Made by a program: the position numbers and the translations under genes. Under the pieces are notes generated by a model, which worked only from the letters and a program-made list of their open reading frames with translations, had not been told where the DNA came from and did not search any database. Shown piece after piece: positions 23,448 to 37,157 of a stretch of DNA of 64,000 bases. This stretch comes from Lactarius indigo (Eukaryota; Basidiomycota; Agaricomycetes; Russulales; Russulaceae): the NCBI GenBank assembly GCA_025766275.1, contig JAFKAC010000003.1:1178001-1242000 (forward strand), in the 5' to 3' direction. Position 1 is the first letter of the stretch. Each line of letters begins with the position of its first letter.

Positions 23448-25109
23448 ATGGGCCAGCAGCCCTCCAAAAAGTCAAGAAAGAGCGGAAAGGACAAGGAAAA
23501 GGACGTCGGCGTTGCTGAAGGTGACCCAACTCCTGCTGGTCCTAACGAGACCCCCTCCGCAAACTTGTCTCATACCACTGGTAATGGACCTTCCCCGACC
23601 CTCGCCACGCCGTCCATCAGTGTCTTCGCGCCAGAAGGCGAGAAGAGTTCACCGAATGGCGGCGGAGAGCACCCGCCAGGTGCTGCCCTAGGTATCTCCA
23701 AAGGCCTTACTCAGAATGGCTCCTCCACCGACGTCACAGCCACACCATCTAACGCCTCCAATTCGCCATCCGCTTCGCCGTCTCAGCATGTCAAGCCCCC
23801 TCCCCTGGATATCCCTTCCACAACTATCTTTTCGTACAACGGCTCCGCTCAGCCCGGCCTAAGTTCCGTAGGGAGTGGCCCAGCCGCGGGGGAAGTCCCT
23901 CAACTCTGCTGGCCTCCCTTCCTCGTCTAATAAGGACAAGCACCGTTCGCTCGACGTGGATGATTTCATTCAGCGACTGTTGGACGTCGGTTACACCGGT
24001 AAGGTCAGCAAGTCGCTTTGTTTGAAAAACCCAGAAATTGTCGCGATATGCCAAGCTGCACGAGAAATATTTCTGTCACAGCCGACGCTTATCGAGCTAT
24101 CCCCTCCAGTCAAGATAGTGGGAGACGTGCACGGACAATACTCGGACCTTATCCGTTTGTTCGAAATGTGCGGTTTCCCACCCGCCGCGAACTACCTCTT
24201 TCTCGGCGACTACGTTGACCGCGGAAAACAGAGCTTAGAGACGTTCTTACTCTTGCTCTGCTATAAGATCAAGTACCCCGAAAACTTCTTCCTCTTGCGA
24301 GGTAATCATGAGTGCGCGAATGTTACACGAGGTTAGCTTAATTGTGTTTTCGTTTCTTGGCGTTCCTCCTTGGCTCATGATTTGCGCAGTGTACGGCTTT
24401 TATGACGAGTGCAAGCGGCGGTGTAATATCAAGACATGGAAGACATTTGTTGACGTATTCAACTGCCTGCCAATCGCCGCCATTGTCGCTTCCAAGATCT
24501 TCTGTGTACATGGCGGCCTCTCGCCGTCGTTGCAGACGATGGAAGACATCAAGGCGCTGCAGCGCCCAACTGACGTGCCAGATTATGGCCTGCTCAACGA
24601 CCTATTATGGTCTGATCCTTCTGACACCGCACTGGACTGGGAGGACAACGAACGCGGCGTCAGCTTTTGTTTCGGCAAAGCCATCATTAACGAATTCCTC
24701 GTGCGTTACGACATGGATCTCATATGCCGAGCACACATGGTCGTGGAGGACGGGTACGAATTCTGGAATGACCGGACTTTGGTGACGGTGTTCAGCGCAC
24801 CGAATTACTGTGGGGGTACGTGACGGTTGCACGTGGTCTAGCTTCTACTGCTCACACAACGGACTAGAATTTGACAATTATGGGGCATGCATGAGGTGAG
24901 AAGATTGTGGAGCCGGTGTGAACGTCGCTTACTCACGCCTGATTAGTGTCTCGGAGGACCTTTTATGTGCCTTTGAACTGCTGAAACCTCTTGACGGGCC
25001 GGCTCTTCGCAAAGAGATGACGAAGGCCAAGCGGAAGAGGTAACCGTGCACCTTGCTTGGCTGCAGATATGAGTCTTACCCCGTTTGCAGTATGATGAGC
25101 GCCTCCTGA
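23448..25109 (+). CDS. PPZ1: PPZ-type serine/threonine protein phosphatase
   Basis: A fungus-specific PP1-like phosphatase that in yeast controls cation balance, salt tolerance and cell-wall integrity. Exons: 23448-24331, 24390-24815, 24868-24895, 24947-25039 and 25091-25109. It begins [11 protein letters not shown], a likely N-myristoylation site, followed by a disordered Ser/Pro-rich region of about 150 residues: the PPZ layout. The catalytic part has [60 protein letters not shown] and [17 protein letters not shown]. One extra G in the run at 23888-23892 shifts frame between PAAG and KSLNSAG, exactly where the variable N-terminus meets the catalytic domain. The gene ends KRKSMMSAS. Confidence 0.9.
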
Positions 25110-25649
25110 CCCCGGATACCGGAACCTACTTCCTTTCGATGGATTATATGATTATAGTTGTCGGCGTCATTTCATGAGTAGATGCAGGCCCAATTTCCTT
25201 TCCTTTCTCATTTTTTTTGTTTGTTGACGATGTCCCCATCGCTTGAACGACGCTCTCTATGTCTCCAGAGAGCCCTGCTCTACTATCATGCCGTCGACCC
25301 CTCAGTTGCCTGGCGGCTCTTCACTCCTACCCGCAGCCGCACGGAGTGATCGTTCGTGGTCCATCGCCTGTTTCCTCTACCCGTCTGTGACATTGATTGT
25401 ATTTACTGCCTGCATGTCCCCATTCATCCCCCCTTTCCGTCTGCATTTTTATAGGGGTATTTGACGGTCCACGTTTATCTGCTTTGCGAATTGGTGTGGT
25501 TGTACGGTGGTTTGTTCTAGTACATACCTTGAGGATGCCACATATTTTAGCACACGTCTCTGTTTTTCCTTGAATCCATCATTCATGAGCGTCTCACTGA
25601 GGATCACGTGTGTGTTTCATATGTTTACGGCCATCGCGACTTGGCCACG

Positions 25650-25655
25650 ACGCGT
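25650..25655. promoter_or_regulatory. MCB box (ACGCGT), distal
   Basis: A palindromic ACGCGT, 124 bases before the DNA ligase ATG. In yeasts this is the binding site of the G1/S factor MBF, and CDC9 is a classical target. The role here is inferred from position only. Confidence 0.4.
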
Positions 25656-25746
25656 TAACTTGAGGGTCGCGTACAGTCCCATTTATATGGCAAGGCAGCA
25701 GACCTTGGGTACACTCTCAAATACCACCACCAGTGCATTCTGTTTG

Positions 25747-25752
25747 ACGCGT
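25747..25752. promoter_or_regulatory. MCB box (ACGCGT), proximal
   Basis: A second ACGCGT, 27 bases before the DNA ligase ATG, possibly within the transcribed leader. A third copy lies in the first intron near 25973. Confidence 0.35.
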
Positions 25753-25778
25753 TTCTGTACTTAGCAAAATTCATCACG

Positions 25779-28700
25779 ATGCCGCCCGGGAAGAAAGTAC
25801 CACCACAGCAGTCTAGCCTCACCGAGTGGTTTGGCGGCAAACAGAAGAAGCAGGCCGTCGCCGTGCCCGCTGCCACGTCCGACAAGGATAAGGGCCCACC
25901 AAAACCCCCACCCGAAACCGATAGCACGGCCGACGCGTGCCCGCCATCGGAACGTGCGCCACAATTTTTTCACGCGTGCAGGGGTTACACTGACGGTTCT
26001 TATCTCTAGACACCGATGCGGCAGCCGCAGCTGCCGACGAAGCGCAAACAGACACCCGTTCCAGTTGCCGCCGATGGTGGTAGTAGTTCTGACAAAGGTG
26101 AGTGCCGCGCATATATTTGGTGGCACCGCTGCGTGTCAGGTTGAACGTTGTCGTGCAATCCCTGTGCACGCACATGCAGAGACAACTCCGTCCCCCGGCC
26201 CTAAGCCGAAAAGACGCAAGATGGTGATAGAAGAAGATGAGGACGAAGGTCCCGCGCCGAGTTCGGGTGAGTTCCGTGTTGGCTTGCGCCATCGTGTGGC
26301 CTAAGTGATTCTCGCTCGGAATAGATGCACCATCGCGCAGCGCTAGTCGTCCTCCGTCTCTGTCTCCGCCTCCACCGCTCGGCGACGAGAAACAGAAGAA
26401 GATTAAAGTGGCCAGTTCTTCAAAAGCTGCTACTGCTGCGCCGCGACGCTCTAAGGCCGAGTCGTCCAAGACATCCAAGTCCAGCGCAAAGGCAAAAGGT
26501 AAGGCGAAGGCTGCCGCAGCAGTTGTTGAGAAGGAAGACGTGGATATGGAAGACGGGGAAAGGAGTGCAGCGGATGAGTCGGAGCCCGCAGAAGATGATT
26601 CGGGCGAGGAAGATGCAGAGGAACGGAAAGCTGCGTCTAAAAGGTGTGTGCTACTTTACTTTGCTTTCCAGCCCACTGACCCTATTTGCAGTGCACAAGT
26701 GGCTCTAGATCGTAGGGATGAGATGGACGTGCCAGGTTGGAAAGTCGGCGATCCGTGTGTTGTCTTTGCGCACTCATTTGATCGCCAGGAGCGCTGACGC
26801 TGTTGTGATAGGGTACCCTATGCGGCTCTCGCAAAAGCATTCGCGCTCATCGAGGCGACAACGAAGCGGATAGAGAAAACCTCTTTGCTCACGAGCCTCA
26901 TGTTGCTTGTCATCCAGAGAAGCGAAGCGGGCGACACCGACTCTTTACTGAGGACGGTGTACCTGTGCATCAATCGCGTCCGTTCTCCACACACGCAACG
27001 TTTTGCTTTTCTGGCTGATGCGGTCCTTTTGGATAGCTGTGTCCAGATTACACGGGCAGTCGAGCTTGGAATTGGCGAGAGTCTCCTAGTCAAGGCGATA
27101 GGCGAGTCCACGGGACGAAGTCTACAACTCATCAAAGCCGACTTGAAAAAAGAGGGAGACCTTGGATTAGTCGCAATGGTAAGCGGTATCTTTCTGACGC
27201 CGTCATGCAGCAAGTCGCTGAATGTCGTCCCCAAAGAACTCCAAGAACATGCAAAAGACGCTGTTCAAACCAAAGGCTCTCACCGTGCCCTTCGTTTTCT
27301 CGAACCTCAAAGAGATCGCACTCAGTGTCGGCCACTCGGTGAGCAGGGCGATCGCAGGACTGGCAAACGTTAAACACGTGCTTCTCAGTCCCAAGGCAAG
27401 AAAGTGTCGATCGTTACGAAACTCCTCGCAGCTTGTAAGGGCGAAGAGGCAAAATATATTGTTCGGAGTTTGGAGGGAAAGCTTCGGATAGGCAACGCCG
27501 AGCGCACCGTGCTGGTAGCACTTGCCCACGCAGCTGTTTTGGCGGAACGAGAGCGATGTAAGCGCTAAAATTCATGTGACGTCACTACTGTGGCTCAATA
27601 ACTATGTCTAGCTGGGAAGAAATGGAGTACAGAAAAGCTGGCATCGCGGTTGGAGGAAGGCGCGAATATAGTTAAGGCGGTCTACAGGTACAGTCAGCGC
27701 GTCCTAATTGCAACTCTCACTTTACCTACCCTCCTGCCAGCGAACTCCCGAACTACGACGTCGTTGTTCCTGCGCTTCTCAACGCCGGAGTGGGCAAGCT
27801 ACGTGATGAGTGCAAGCTGACTCCTGGCGTCCCGCTGAAGCCCATGCTTGCCAAGCCAACAAAGGCGATCGGGGAGGTGTTGGACCGCTTCGAGGACAAA
27901 CGCTTTACCTGCGAGTATAAGTACGATGGCGAGCGAGCGCAAGTGCACAAGCTCGCCGATGGCACGGTTGGGGTGTTTAGCCGCAACTCAGAGGACATGA
28001 GCAAGAAGTACCCAGATCTGGTCGAACAACTGCCGCATGTAGGATCCTGGCTTTCTATGAGAAGGGATTTCGCTCACCGAACGATACAGTGCATCAAAGA
28101 GAACACGGAAACGTTTGTGTTGGACGCAGAGGCCGTGGCAATAGATCGAGCGACGGGCAAGCTGATGCCATTCCAGGAACTAAGCAAGCGGAAGCGGAAA
28201 GACGTGAAAGTGGAAGACATCCAAGTACGCGTGTGCCTCTTCGCGTTTGACCTGCTTTACCTCAACGGGGAGGTGCGTAAACGCCGTCGAACCTATTGTT
28301 TTGTGGGGCATTGATCAGTTCAAGCGCAGCCGCTGTTGCGCAAAAACTTGACAGAACGGAGAGAACTTCTACGACAGCACTTCGAGCCCGTCGAGTTTGA
28401 GTTTCAATTTGCCAAATCTTCGGACAGTGAGAAAACAGAGGACATCCAATCGTTCCTAGACGAGAGCGTCAAAGACGGTTGTGAGGGTCTGATGGTCAAG
28501 ATGCTCGAGAGCGAGGCAAGCTACTACGAGCCGTCCAGGCGCAGTGTCAATTGGCTCAAGGTCGGCTCTCCTCTCCAGTTCACAGAGGCGAAAAAGAGCT
28601 GACGCGTTCCCAACAGCTAAAGAAGGACTATTTGGCGGGCATCGGTGACTCGCTAGACCTCGTCGTCGTCGGTGGGTACTATGGCAAGGGCAAACGGACG

Positions 28701-29268
28701 AACGTATACGGTGCATTCCTGCTCGCGTGCTATGACGCAGACTCGGAGGAGTTTCAGACGATCTGCAAGATCGGCACTGGGTTCAGCGAGGAAGCGCTGG
28801 CAGCGCACTACGCAGTGTTACAGCCCCTCGAAATAGAGAAGGCACGTGGTGACGTCAAGGTGGGCGGAGCAAAGCCAGATGTGTGGTTTGAGCCCAAGGT
28901 GCTCTGGGAGGTGCTCACGGCGGACCTTAGCCTGAGCCCGGTCTACACGGCGGCACAGGGACTGGTATGTGTCATTCGGCTCATCCATATTCCGACTGTG
29001 CTGACTTAAGCACGGAGATCGAGGAGCGTGGGATTTCATTGCGGTTCCCTCGGTTTATTCGGGTCCGGGACGATAAAAGTTTGGACGATGCGACGGGACC
29101 GGACCAAGTGAGTCGCTGATGACGCATACACCCATCTCCGTGAACCCACTAATGATACGATCCGTGCGGTGATAGGTCGCAGAGATGTACGAGCGCCAAG
29201 TGCTCGCCCAAGGTGGAGGGCAGAAGAAAAAGAAGGGAGATGGTGACGCAGACGATGGTTTCTGGTAA
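25779..29268 (+). CDS. CDC9: DNA ligase I (ATP-dependent)
   Basis: Joins Okazaki fragments and seals repair nicks. About 13 exons. The N-terminus has a PCNA-interacting box, QSSLTEWF (about residues 11-18), then a disordered Lys/Pro/acidic region. The DNA-binding domain includes [38 protein letters not shown] and [19 protein letters not shown]. The adenylation domain has the catalytic lysine motif [12 protein letters not shown]. The OB-fold part shows [19 protein letters not shown] and [17 protein letters not shown]. It ends DADDGFW. Single-base breaks: an extra base near 27058 (DYTG/VELG), a probable missing A near 27225 and an extra C at about 29012, at the start of the TEIEERG exon. Promoter MCB boxes suggest G1/S control. 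Identity is certain; the exact frame at the breaks is not. Confidence 0.9.
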
Positions 29269-29372
29269 TCTCAATGTTGGGGATGTAGACCTTCATCGGG
29301 TGCGACGCGAACCCACGACCGAATGTGCAGAACTCTAGGAATTAGGATATAATGACAAAGATCTGTACACAA

Positions 29373-29998
29373 CTACTTTGCGGACTGGCTCGCAGCTTGC
29401 GCAGCCTTGACGGCCTCTGTGACTTGACCCTTGACAAAATCTGGTGAGGATGCAGCTTCGAGAGCTTTTTTCTCCTTGCCGCCGCGATACCAGTAGTTGA
29501 CGAAGCGGTACCCTTGTGTGAGTTGAGCGGTCGTGTTGGTGGCGTGGCAGGCAAAGAGGAGGTAGTTGCGGGGATCCACTCTCCATGCTAAGAAAGAATG
29601 GGTGCTCACGTCGATGCACGAGAGGGGAATTACATACCGAAGCGCATGAAGACCGTACTGTTTTTTTTTTGTAGTAAACTATATGAGAAGGATGTCCCAA
29701 CAGAAGACGGGAGAGACGCACGAATAGGCAGCAAGGGCAGACGTCATGGTGCCAGAGATGACCTCTTCATCTTTTTTCAAGTCTGCGATGGCAGCAAGGG
29801 GAAGACCCCAGTTCGCAATCTGTTGGGGGTCAATCGGCCAGCACCGTCAGAAAAAGTTCGTGTCTACGAACCGGTCCCCAGAAGTGAGTGCCTGTGAAAG
29901 TATGAGCAACGCAAAGTAAATTTATTTTGATTGAACGTACTGAAGAAGTACTCTCGTGCGGCAGGAGATCGCAGCCAGTGGAAGAAGGTTGATGCCAT
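29373..29998 (-). CDS. MPC1: mitochondrial pyruvate carrier subunit 1
   Basis: Inner-membrane subunit of the pyruvate carrier. Five exons (29941-29998, 29872-29891, 29722-29819, 29638-29657, 29373-29587) give about 136 aa; two exons are only 20 bases. Joined text: [78 protein letters not shown] and [20 protein letters not shown], all hallmarks of MPC1. Three hydrophobic stretches correspond to the family's membrane helices. The tail is Lys/Ala-rich ([14 protein letters not shown]). Intact frame. The gene is divergent from the unknown gene at 30379, with 380 bases between. Confidence 0.92.
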
Positions 29999-30378
29999 GT
30001 TAGTGTTGACTTAATGTCAGTCGCCTCTTGGAAAAGCCTTGTCAATACTGTCACGTGATCAAAAGAAGGTAGGCCACGAAAACACAAAGGTTGCGGACTA
30101 TCGAACGCCAGCAAAGCAGGGCAAGGTAACGCCAGAACGACCTGGAGCACGAACTGGGACACCGACTACAACCGACGCGAACGATATCTGTGACCTCGGC
30201 TTCGTTCTATGTTCCGACGCCGCTTCAACTATTGCTGTGCTCTATTGCTGGTGTACTCTTAATAAGGCAATGACTCCCGCCCACGTTCCGGGACTTTAAA
30301 CATACCGTGACACAAGTCTTCGCTCTTTTTACCACCACCCACACACTTGCGTCCTGTTCCCTCGTTCAAATATCTTGA
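29999..30378. other. intergenic, divergent promoter
   Basis: Between MPC1 (minus) and the unknown plus-strand gene. No motif stands out. Confidence 0.5.
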
Positions 30379-31928
30379 ATGCAGTACGCGAGCAGCCAAT
30401 TTAACGGCGCAAGCTATGCAAATCAACATCCCTACGGGTTCCCCGGTCAGTATTATCAGCAGCAGCCCCAGCCGATTCAGCATCAATACTCGAGTCAGCA
30501 GCAACAATATGCGGCATCCACACCCTACACCGGGACCGTTCCCTTCCCCCAGCCCTCGCCCTACACCACCCCACCTGCCCTCCAGTCTGCACCGTCCCAA
30601 CCCCCCGTCCATCGCCCCCCGCGTACACAGACGCCACACCCACAACGAAGACACACTACCTCGGCGGCTGTATCCACTCCGAGGCCGCCGTTAAGACCCG
30701 CTATCAAGAAGGCCCATCGCGCATCTTCTGCCTCGGCTAATGGGGGCCTCCCCGCCGCTACATCGGTTTCACGTACGCGGACACATTCTGGCGCGGTCGA
30801 GCCCCGATTACACTCTATCGCACGCACCCGCACCAACTCCAGTTCCCGAGTAGACCCCGGTGCGCACGCATCAAACCTTTCTTCTCCATCACGTCCTCAC
30901 AACGGCGCTCTTTTTGTTTTCTCTTCTGTTCCTTCTTTTTTCTATCAAGACCACGTTTTCCTGTCGATAAATCCACCCAATGGGCTCGAGCTGAGTAATC
31001 TCGCCTTTCAGAGCACCGTCGACGAGTTACGTGAACATATATTCCCGATGTGGCCCCCTGGTGTTGCACACCAGGTCCGCAATGGACACGACTGGCGCGT
31101 CCGGTTCACCGGCAGCCCTTGGGACTCTAGGGGCCACGAGTCGATCATGTACGTGCGAACCTGCCCTCCTACCGTGAGCCCCCGTTGACTTGGTCGGCCC
31201 GATTTTAGGGCTCAGAGAATGATATGTCGAATCTTTTGGGTGCTCGCTGCTCAGGTCCGGTGGCTATCATGATAAGATCACTTTTTCCTCTGTGCTCAAC
31301 CAGTCTCCCTTTCAGGGATATGTGTACCTAACATCTATCAACACCGGACGCGCCGTACGTCATGTTCACCCTCGCCTCGCGCTTCTATCTCCTTCGATCC
31401 GCCTGACTCGGGGTCATAATGTATTGATTTTAGTTCAAGAGTCCGCGGCTCGTGTTCATTCGCGCGCCTGTTGACGTCCGAGCCCACTTTTTCGCCATGT
31501 CGCTCAACAATTCGGGCGATCGCGTCACGTTCGTCGACCCGCCAGCAGCGGTGGCCAACTCACTTGGCCTCAGCCTGCGCACGGCATTTCCGCATCGGAT
31601 TGAGAACGAACAGACGTCCGAGGATGGAATTTTCACGATCATACTCAAATCTGGAATAAACGGTGCGCACGCCTTTTCATTTCGGTCCCCTCTTTTGTTC
31701 TCTTGTTTTTCCACCCTTGACACACACCGTGATGGTGGCGTTGCAGATATGGGCCCGGATAAGAACCTGTTTCTGGCGCACATACTCAAGTACATCAACG
31801 ATATGGCGTTTAAGCTTGACGCGAGCGTGCCATTGGCGCGGCGTGGGCTTTTTGGGTTAAATGGCCGCAAAGAACTCTGGGTGTTCAAAGGGTCCGAGTC
31901 GTGGTGGGGGTCTGCCAATCGCAAATGA
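30379..31928 (+). CDS. conserved fungal protein of unknown function
   Basis: I do not recognise this gene. The first 170 or so residues are low complexity: Gln/Tyr/Pro-rich (SSQQQQYAAS), then Ser/Pro/Arg-rich, probably disordered. The second half looks folded: VDELREHIFPMWPPGVAHQV, GHDWRVRFTGSPWD, ICRIFWVLAAQGYVYLTSIN, FKSPRLVFIRAPVD, VTFVDPPAAVANSLGL, MGPDKNLFLAHILKYINDMA and GRKELWVFKGSESWWG. Introns lie near 31148-31208, 31252-31315, 31355-31433 and 31661-31745; all keep frame. No signal peptide or membrane helix. The pattern of a disordered leader and one globular domain suggests a nuclear or cytosolic adaptor, but that is a guess. Confidence 0.7.
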
Positions 31929-32422
31929 CGCTCCGTTGGGTTCTTTATGATCTTATGAAGTAATGTCTTTACGACTTGATATTCCCCGTTTATTCTTCTA
32001 TGATTGGGATACCACTGACACACATTTCACATGCTATTGGGGGTTACACATACTTATTCCGAACCAGTCGTATTGTCGTTGCCAGTGAAAAAAAAGGAAC
32101 AGGGGATGCCGCGTGGGTGCCTCATGTCTCGGGCCTCGCTCGCCGATCTTAGTCTTGGCGTGCACAGTTTAAATTAGGACTTAGAGCCGATGTGATTTAT
32201 TGGACAAGCCGTGCCGTGCTGCTGATCATATCCACCATGAGGCAGGAAATGAAAGAACACACTTGATCTTCACATAAAAAATAAGACTGCAGCGGCGACA
32301 ATTCTAATTCTAGCTATGCTTCGTCACAATAGAAGTTGGAAAGAAAAAGAAAATAGGGTCCGAGTATTTGATACAGTGCTGAGGCAAAAACGACACCAAA
32401 AAAATTATCAAAGTACCGACGA
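31929..32422. other. intergenic between convergent genes
   Basis: 3' flanks of the unknown gene and of the fucosyltransferase-like gene; A/T-rich in parts, with no coding signal. Confidence 0.6.
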
Positions 32423-34702
32423 TCAGTCCAGAAGCATTGTCCGTGGGTCTGCGCCGCGTGCCGCACGCAGATTCATGATGACGCCCGCTAACGAGCTCAT
32501 GCCGTGTCCATAAAAGAAAGCACTATGCGCGAGGAGCTGCTGCTCGACGAGCGCCAAGACGTCCGTGAACATGAGGGGCCAGCCAAACTCGCGTCGGTCG
32601 TCCATAGTGAGGAGGTCGGAGAAGAAGAGCGCGCCAGCATCAGCAATCTTGCGCCGCGCGTCTGTGTCACGCTCATCCGTCGCGACGAAAAAGGGATCCT
32701 CGGCGCGCGGGGGCGGCAACGTGGCCTGCTCTAGATCGGTATGGGCGCCGTCGAGATCGTACGTCCTCAGGTGCCCGCTGCGCCCGTACATGTCGGCTAG
32801 GATGGTGCGGCCGGCCAGCAGGCGCTCCTTCACGCGCTGGACGTGCGCCTCGGGATCCAGTTTGGTTGCCCACCCCAACCGTATGACTGATTCGATATCG
32901 CTAAGGCTCTCTGCTCGAGGAAAGGAAAAGGTACTTACAGTCTCCGCGTCGCATGTGTGCTCCCATCCACAGACGGTCTTCGGTGAGTATACGCATGCGG
33001 GAGGCCAGGACCTCGGCGAGGTCGAATACTTTCTGTGGCGGGATAAGCGAGTGCACGACCGTGGTTGCATATCGATTGCGCGCCAGCGCTCCTGTGAAAC
33101 GCATTGACCCCTGAAGAAATCGATCGATATCATCGACTTTCATCAGACAGGAACAGATACACTCACGGGCTTGCGGTACAAATGCGTTTCTCCGGCAAGC
33201 ACGACAACGTCAGCATCCACATCGTAATAGTCATCTCTGAAGCCCCGTATTGACGAGCGCGGAGCGACTTCTTTCAGATGGGTAACGACGGTCTTGGCGA
33301 AGTCTGCTCCCATACTTAATTGACGGGGGACAAGGTGGATCAACGTGTAACCATGAAGAAAGTGGAACGACGGGGACTTACGCGCCCTGGAAGGTGTGCA
33401 GAACCTCCCAACCATGCGCGTTTAGTAATCCCTCAACGACATCGTCGTCGTCAAGGTCCACTTCTTCGCCCAAGTCGGACGACATCAGAACGTTTTTGGC
33501 GACGTTCCAACCCAAAACAAAACGGTTCTCAGGAAGGGCGGCAATCAGCAGGCTAGAAATCTCCGTGGGTTCCAGGGGAGGCCAGTATTCGGCGCCACCA
33601 TCGTGGTTTTCTGTCCCGGAATGGAGTGCCAGGTTCCCCCTCCTCTTCATCGCCTCAGGAATGTAATCAACGCGGTTGGTGCCTGCGGGATCATACCAGT
33701 GGTTCTCAATGACGAACAGTGATGGCGTCTTTGTCTCATTGGTCTCGAAGACGTTGGGATGGGTGTGATACGAGTCGCGGGGCCAAAAGCCACTGGTCGA
33801 CTCGCTTTCAGGACTTTGACCGTGGAAGGCGCAGGTATTCCGAGGCGGTGACGACCGGTTGCCGATTACGAAGATGGGTGATATTCACCATGAGCGAGAT
33901 GGGGATACGGAAAGCCATTTGCTGCTCGAATGGGAGCTCGCGCCACTCGTTCCATCCTATAGCATCACCCTTGTTAACCATGGGCGCATAATCCGCGCAA
34001 ACGGAACTGTAGACGACGGGAAAGTAAAGAGCATTGATGCAAGGCAAGGAAGGCATCACGTACATGTTATATTCGCACGCGCGTGCGTAGACGAACGAAG
34101 GTAGAACCAAAGTGCGATTCAGCAGCTCTGCCTGAAGGAGAGCAGCCTCGATGATATACCGCATCTGTCAAAAAAACCATCGGTAGGTGACGGGTAATAT
34201 TAAGAGAATAACGCTGACGTTGTTCCAACCGAGACCTAGGCTATAGTCCCGAGAAAAGAATCCACGAGTAGGAGCTACGATACCCCTGATCTGTTCAGGG
34301 GTGAGGACATCGGACACTGGCGACGAGGACGGGGACGAGGGATATGGTTCTTCTAGCACGGGCGTAGGCGTAGACAGCAATGAGGCGAATTTCGGATCAA
34401 CAAGGAGGGTCTCGCTGGGGTCTACGAGTTCTAAGGAATTTGGATCGAAATGTGAAGGGCGGTGCCAGTCGACGGAGGTGCAGTGAATGACCATAAGGGG
34501 TGGAGAAAGTCGCGTAGACAATTAGACTAGTTATGGTGAAGGCGACGGAGAAAACGCTAATTTTGAGCGCGCCATTGGGACGAAGGAATGGCCGCCAGCG
34601 GCGGAGCATACGTGCAGTGTGCGGGTCGGAGGAGAGAAGAGGAAAAGATGAGGGGGCATGGCGGTGAGTGCTAGGGGAGCCACTCCGGACGTAGCTGGAC
34701 AT
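32423..34702 (-). CDS. type II membrane protein, O-fucosyltransferase-like
   Basis: A Golgi-type protein with a short cytoplasmic N-terminus, a signal anchor (GALKISVFSVAFTITSLIVY) and a lumenal domain of about 600 residues. The lumenal part has GWNNMRYIIEAALLQAELLN and RTLVLPSFVYARACEYNM. It also has WMGAHMRRGDFIRLGWATK, which resembles the GDP-binding HxRxGDF region of the GDP-fucose O-fucosyltransferase superfamily. Later come DPFFVATDERD and SAFFYGHGMSSLAGVIMNL, typical of the nucleotide-sugar half. Splicing at about 33139, 33370 and 34110-34170 keeps frame. Extra single bases near 33830 (EYLR/FHGQ) and 34480-34520 (STPYG/CTSVDW) break it. Activity and sugar donor are inferred from motif resemblance only. 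Confidence 0.65.
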
Positions 34703-36235
34703 CGCTGTAAGTTGTCATAGGATACGCTTTGCCATCCAAGCACGGTCGACAATGGCCGCCACAGACGCCACAGAACCATGACGAACAGATCCTCGGATCG
34801 GACGCTGTGGCGGCGGTCCTTTATCCGGGCGGATATCACAAAGATACCCGAATCAGGTGAAAAATGCGGTGGTGTTATCACCGCAACACTCCCACCTTTT
34901 GGCTAATAACCGATTCACAAGTACGTTACAGACACATCCCACTCAAGTCAAGACGACGGCTGGATCAACAACATCAATGCGGAGCTCTTCAATAGGGCAG
35001 CGTACCTACTAAAATACCCCACGGGACAAAAGGACACATCGGAGACCTGGGGAATGAAGCAAGCGATAAATTGGTGAAAGAAGGTGAGGAGCAAGAAGCG
35101 GACGCACCATCTCTTATGATCCCCAATGGACCAAAATAGCCAGTGGCTTCTTACCCGAGCTAGAAAAAAAGTTTACAGGGAAATATGCAGCCGGATGACC
35201 CGCCGGCATTGGCTAAAGGCCTGGGAGCGACGAAAGCATCTTGGCCTTCAATAAATAAAACCACCGAAGACGGAACGTTTCTCGGATGCGGCACATCCGC
35301 GATACCTGGCCAGAAATGATACGCTTAACAAACAGACTCAGAACCCGCGTACCTGGATACTGCGCTGTGAACGAGCCATTACGACTGAAAGACCACACCG
35401 AAACGAAATCAGGAATCCCTATGAACCAAAGACACTGGTGACAATGTGACGGCCGGTGACGTACACGAAACTGACGCTCGAGCTCGGACGGGATAAATGT
35501 CAAGTCCGGAGAGAAAGCGGAAGAGCGCAAGATACGATACATTTGGGTGATTTCGTTCCGAAGCAAAAAAAACCATACACTTTATACTACTTCCTCATCA
35601 AACACGAAATGAGCAAAAAATCACAAGGTATCAAAGGCGTATATGAAGCGTCGTTAAGAAATGAGGTTGGGTCAAGTGAAGTGACCGAGGCCAGTCCCAG
35701 GACCGAAACCGATTACAAGTATAAGTCGAGGTGGTACAGGTATGCTGAGGTCTTTCTTTGTGACGTCGGGCTCAGCACGTTCGCGCTTGTTCCGGGAATG
35801 CCTTCCTGACAACAGATAATAAGATAGCAATCTGGCCAAGTCAAAATTCAAACGAAACAAAGAAACGCGTTCACATCTCGGATTGGAGCGTCACATGGCG
35901 CATGCGCACCGCTAGACCGAGATGTCCTGGCCATCTTGCGTGGTTCAGTCCTCGCCAGGATCTAGATGCGGATACCACACGACAGAATCATAGCCATCGA
36001 TATTAAACGACAACTATCCAGCTGGTAGAAGGACATGGTTACAGTACCGTAGACCCGTTTGACTATGCCACCGTGAGGGTACCACCGGAGTAGATGCCAC
36101 GTGACTGAAGTTCACTTAATAATTCGCGCAAATCTCCTGCCATTTAGCACTTATCTATCAGTAGTTGGATACCTAGATACGAAAAATAAGAGCTATCTAG
36201 AAACATAACTTTATGCGGGCCAAAATATAAAAGAA
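34703..36235. other. gene-free stretch of about 1.5 kb
   Basis: Between the starts of the fucosyltransferase-like gene and the 3' end of IDI1. Open frames of about 117 codons at 35213-35566 (minus) and 35456-35809 (plus) match nothing I know and lack splice structure. No tRNA, repeat or transposon seen. Confidence 0.6.

Positions 36236-37157
<922 letters not shown>

Larger units (their letters stand above)
25110..25778. other. intergenic; promoter of DNA ligase I
   Basis: 3' flank of PPZ and upstream region of DNA ligase. Contains two ACGCGT (MCB) hexamers, listed separately. Small open frames show no similarity I recognise. Confidence 0.6.

Noticed and set aside
29290..29315. GGTTCGCGTC string (minus strand) resembling a tRNA B box
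   Set aside because: No A box or acceptor stem partner about 70 bases away.
35213..35809. Two overlapping open frames of about 117 codons on opposite strands
   Set aside because: Overlap each other, match nothing known and lack introns in an intron-rich genome.
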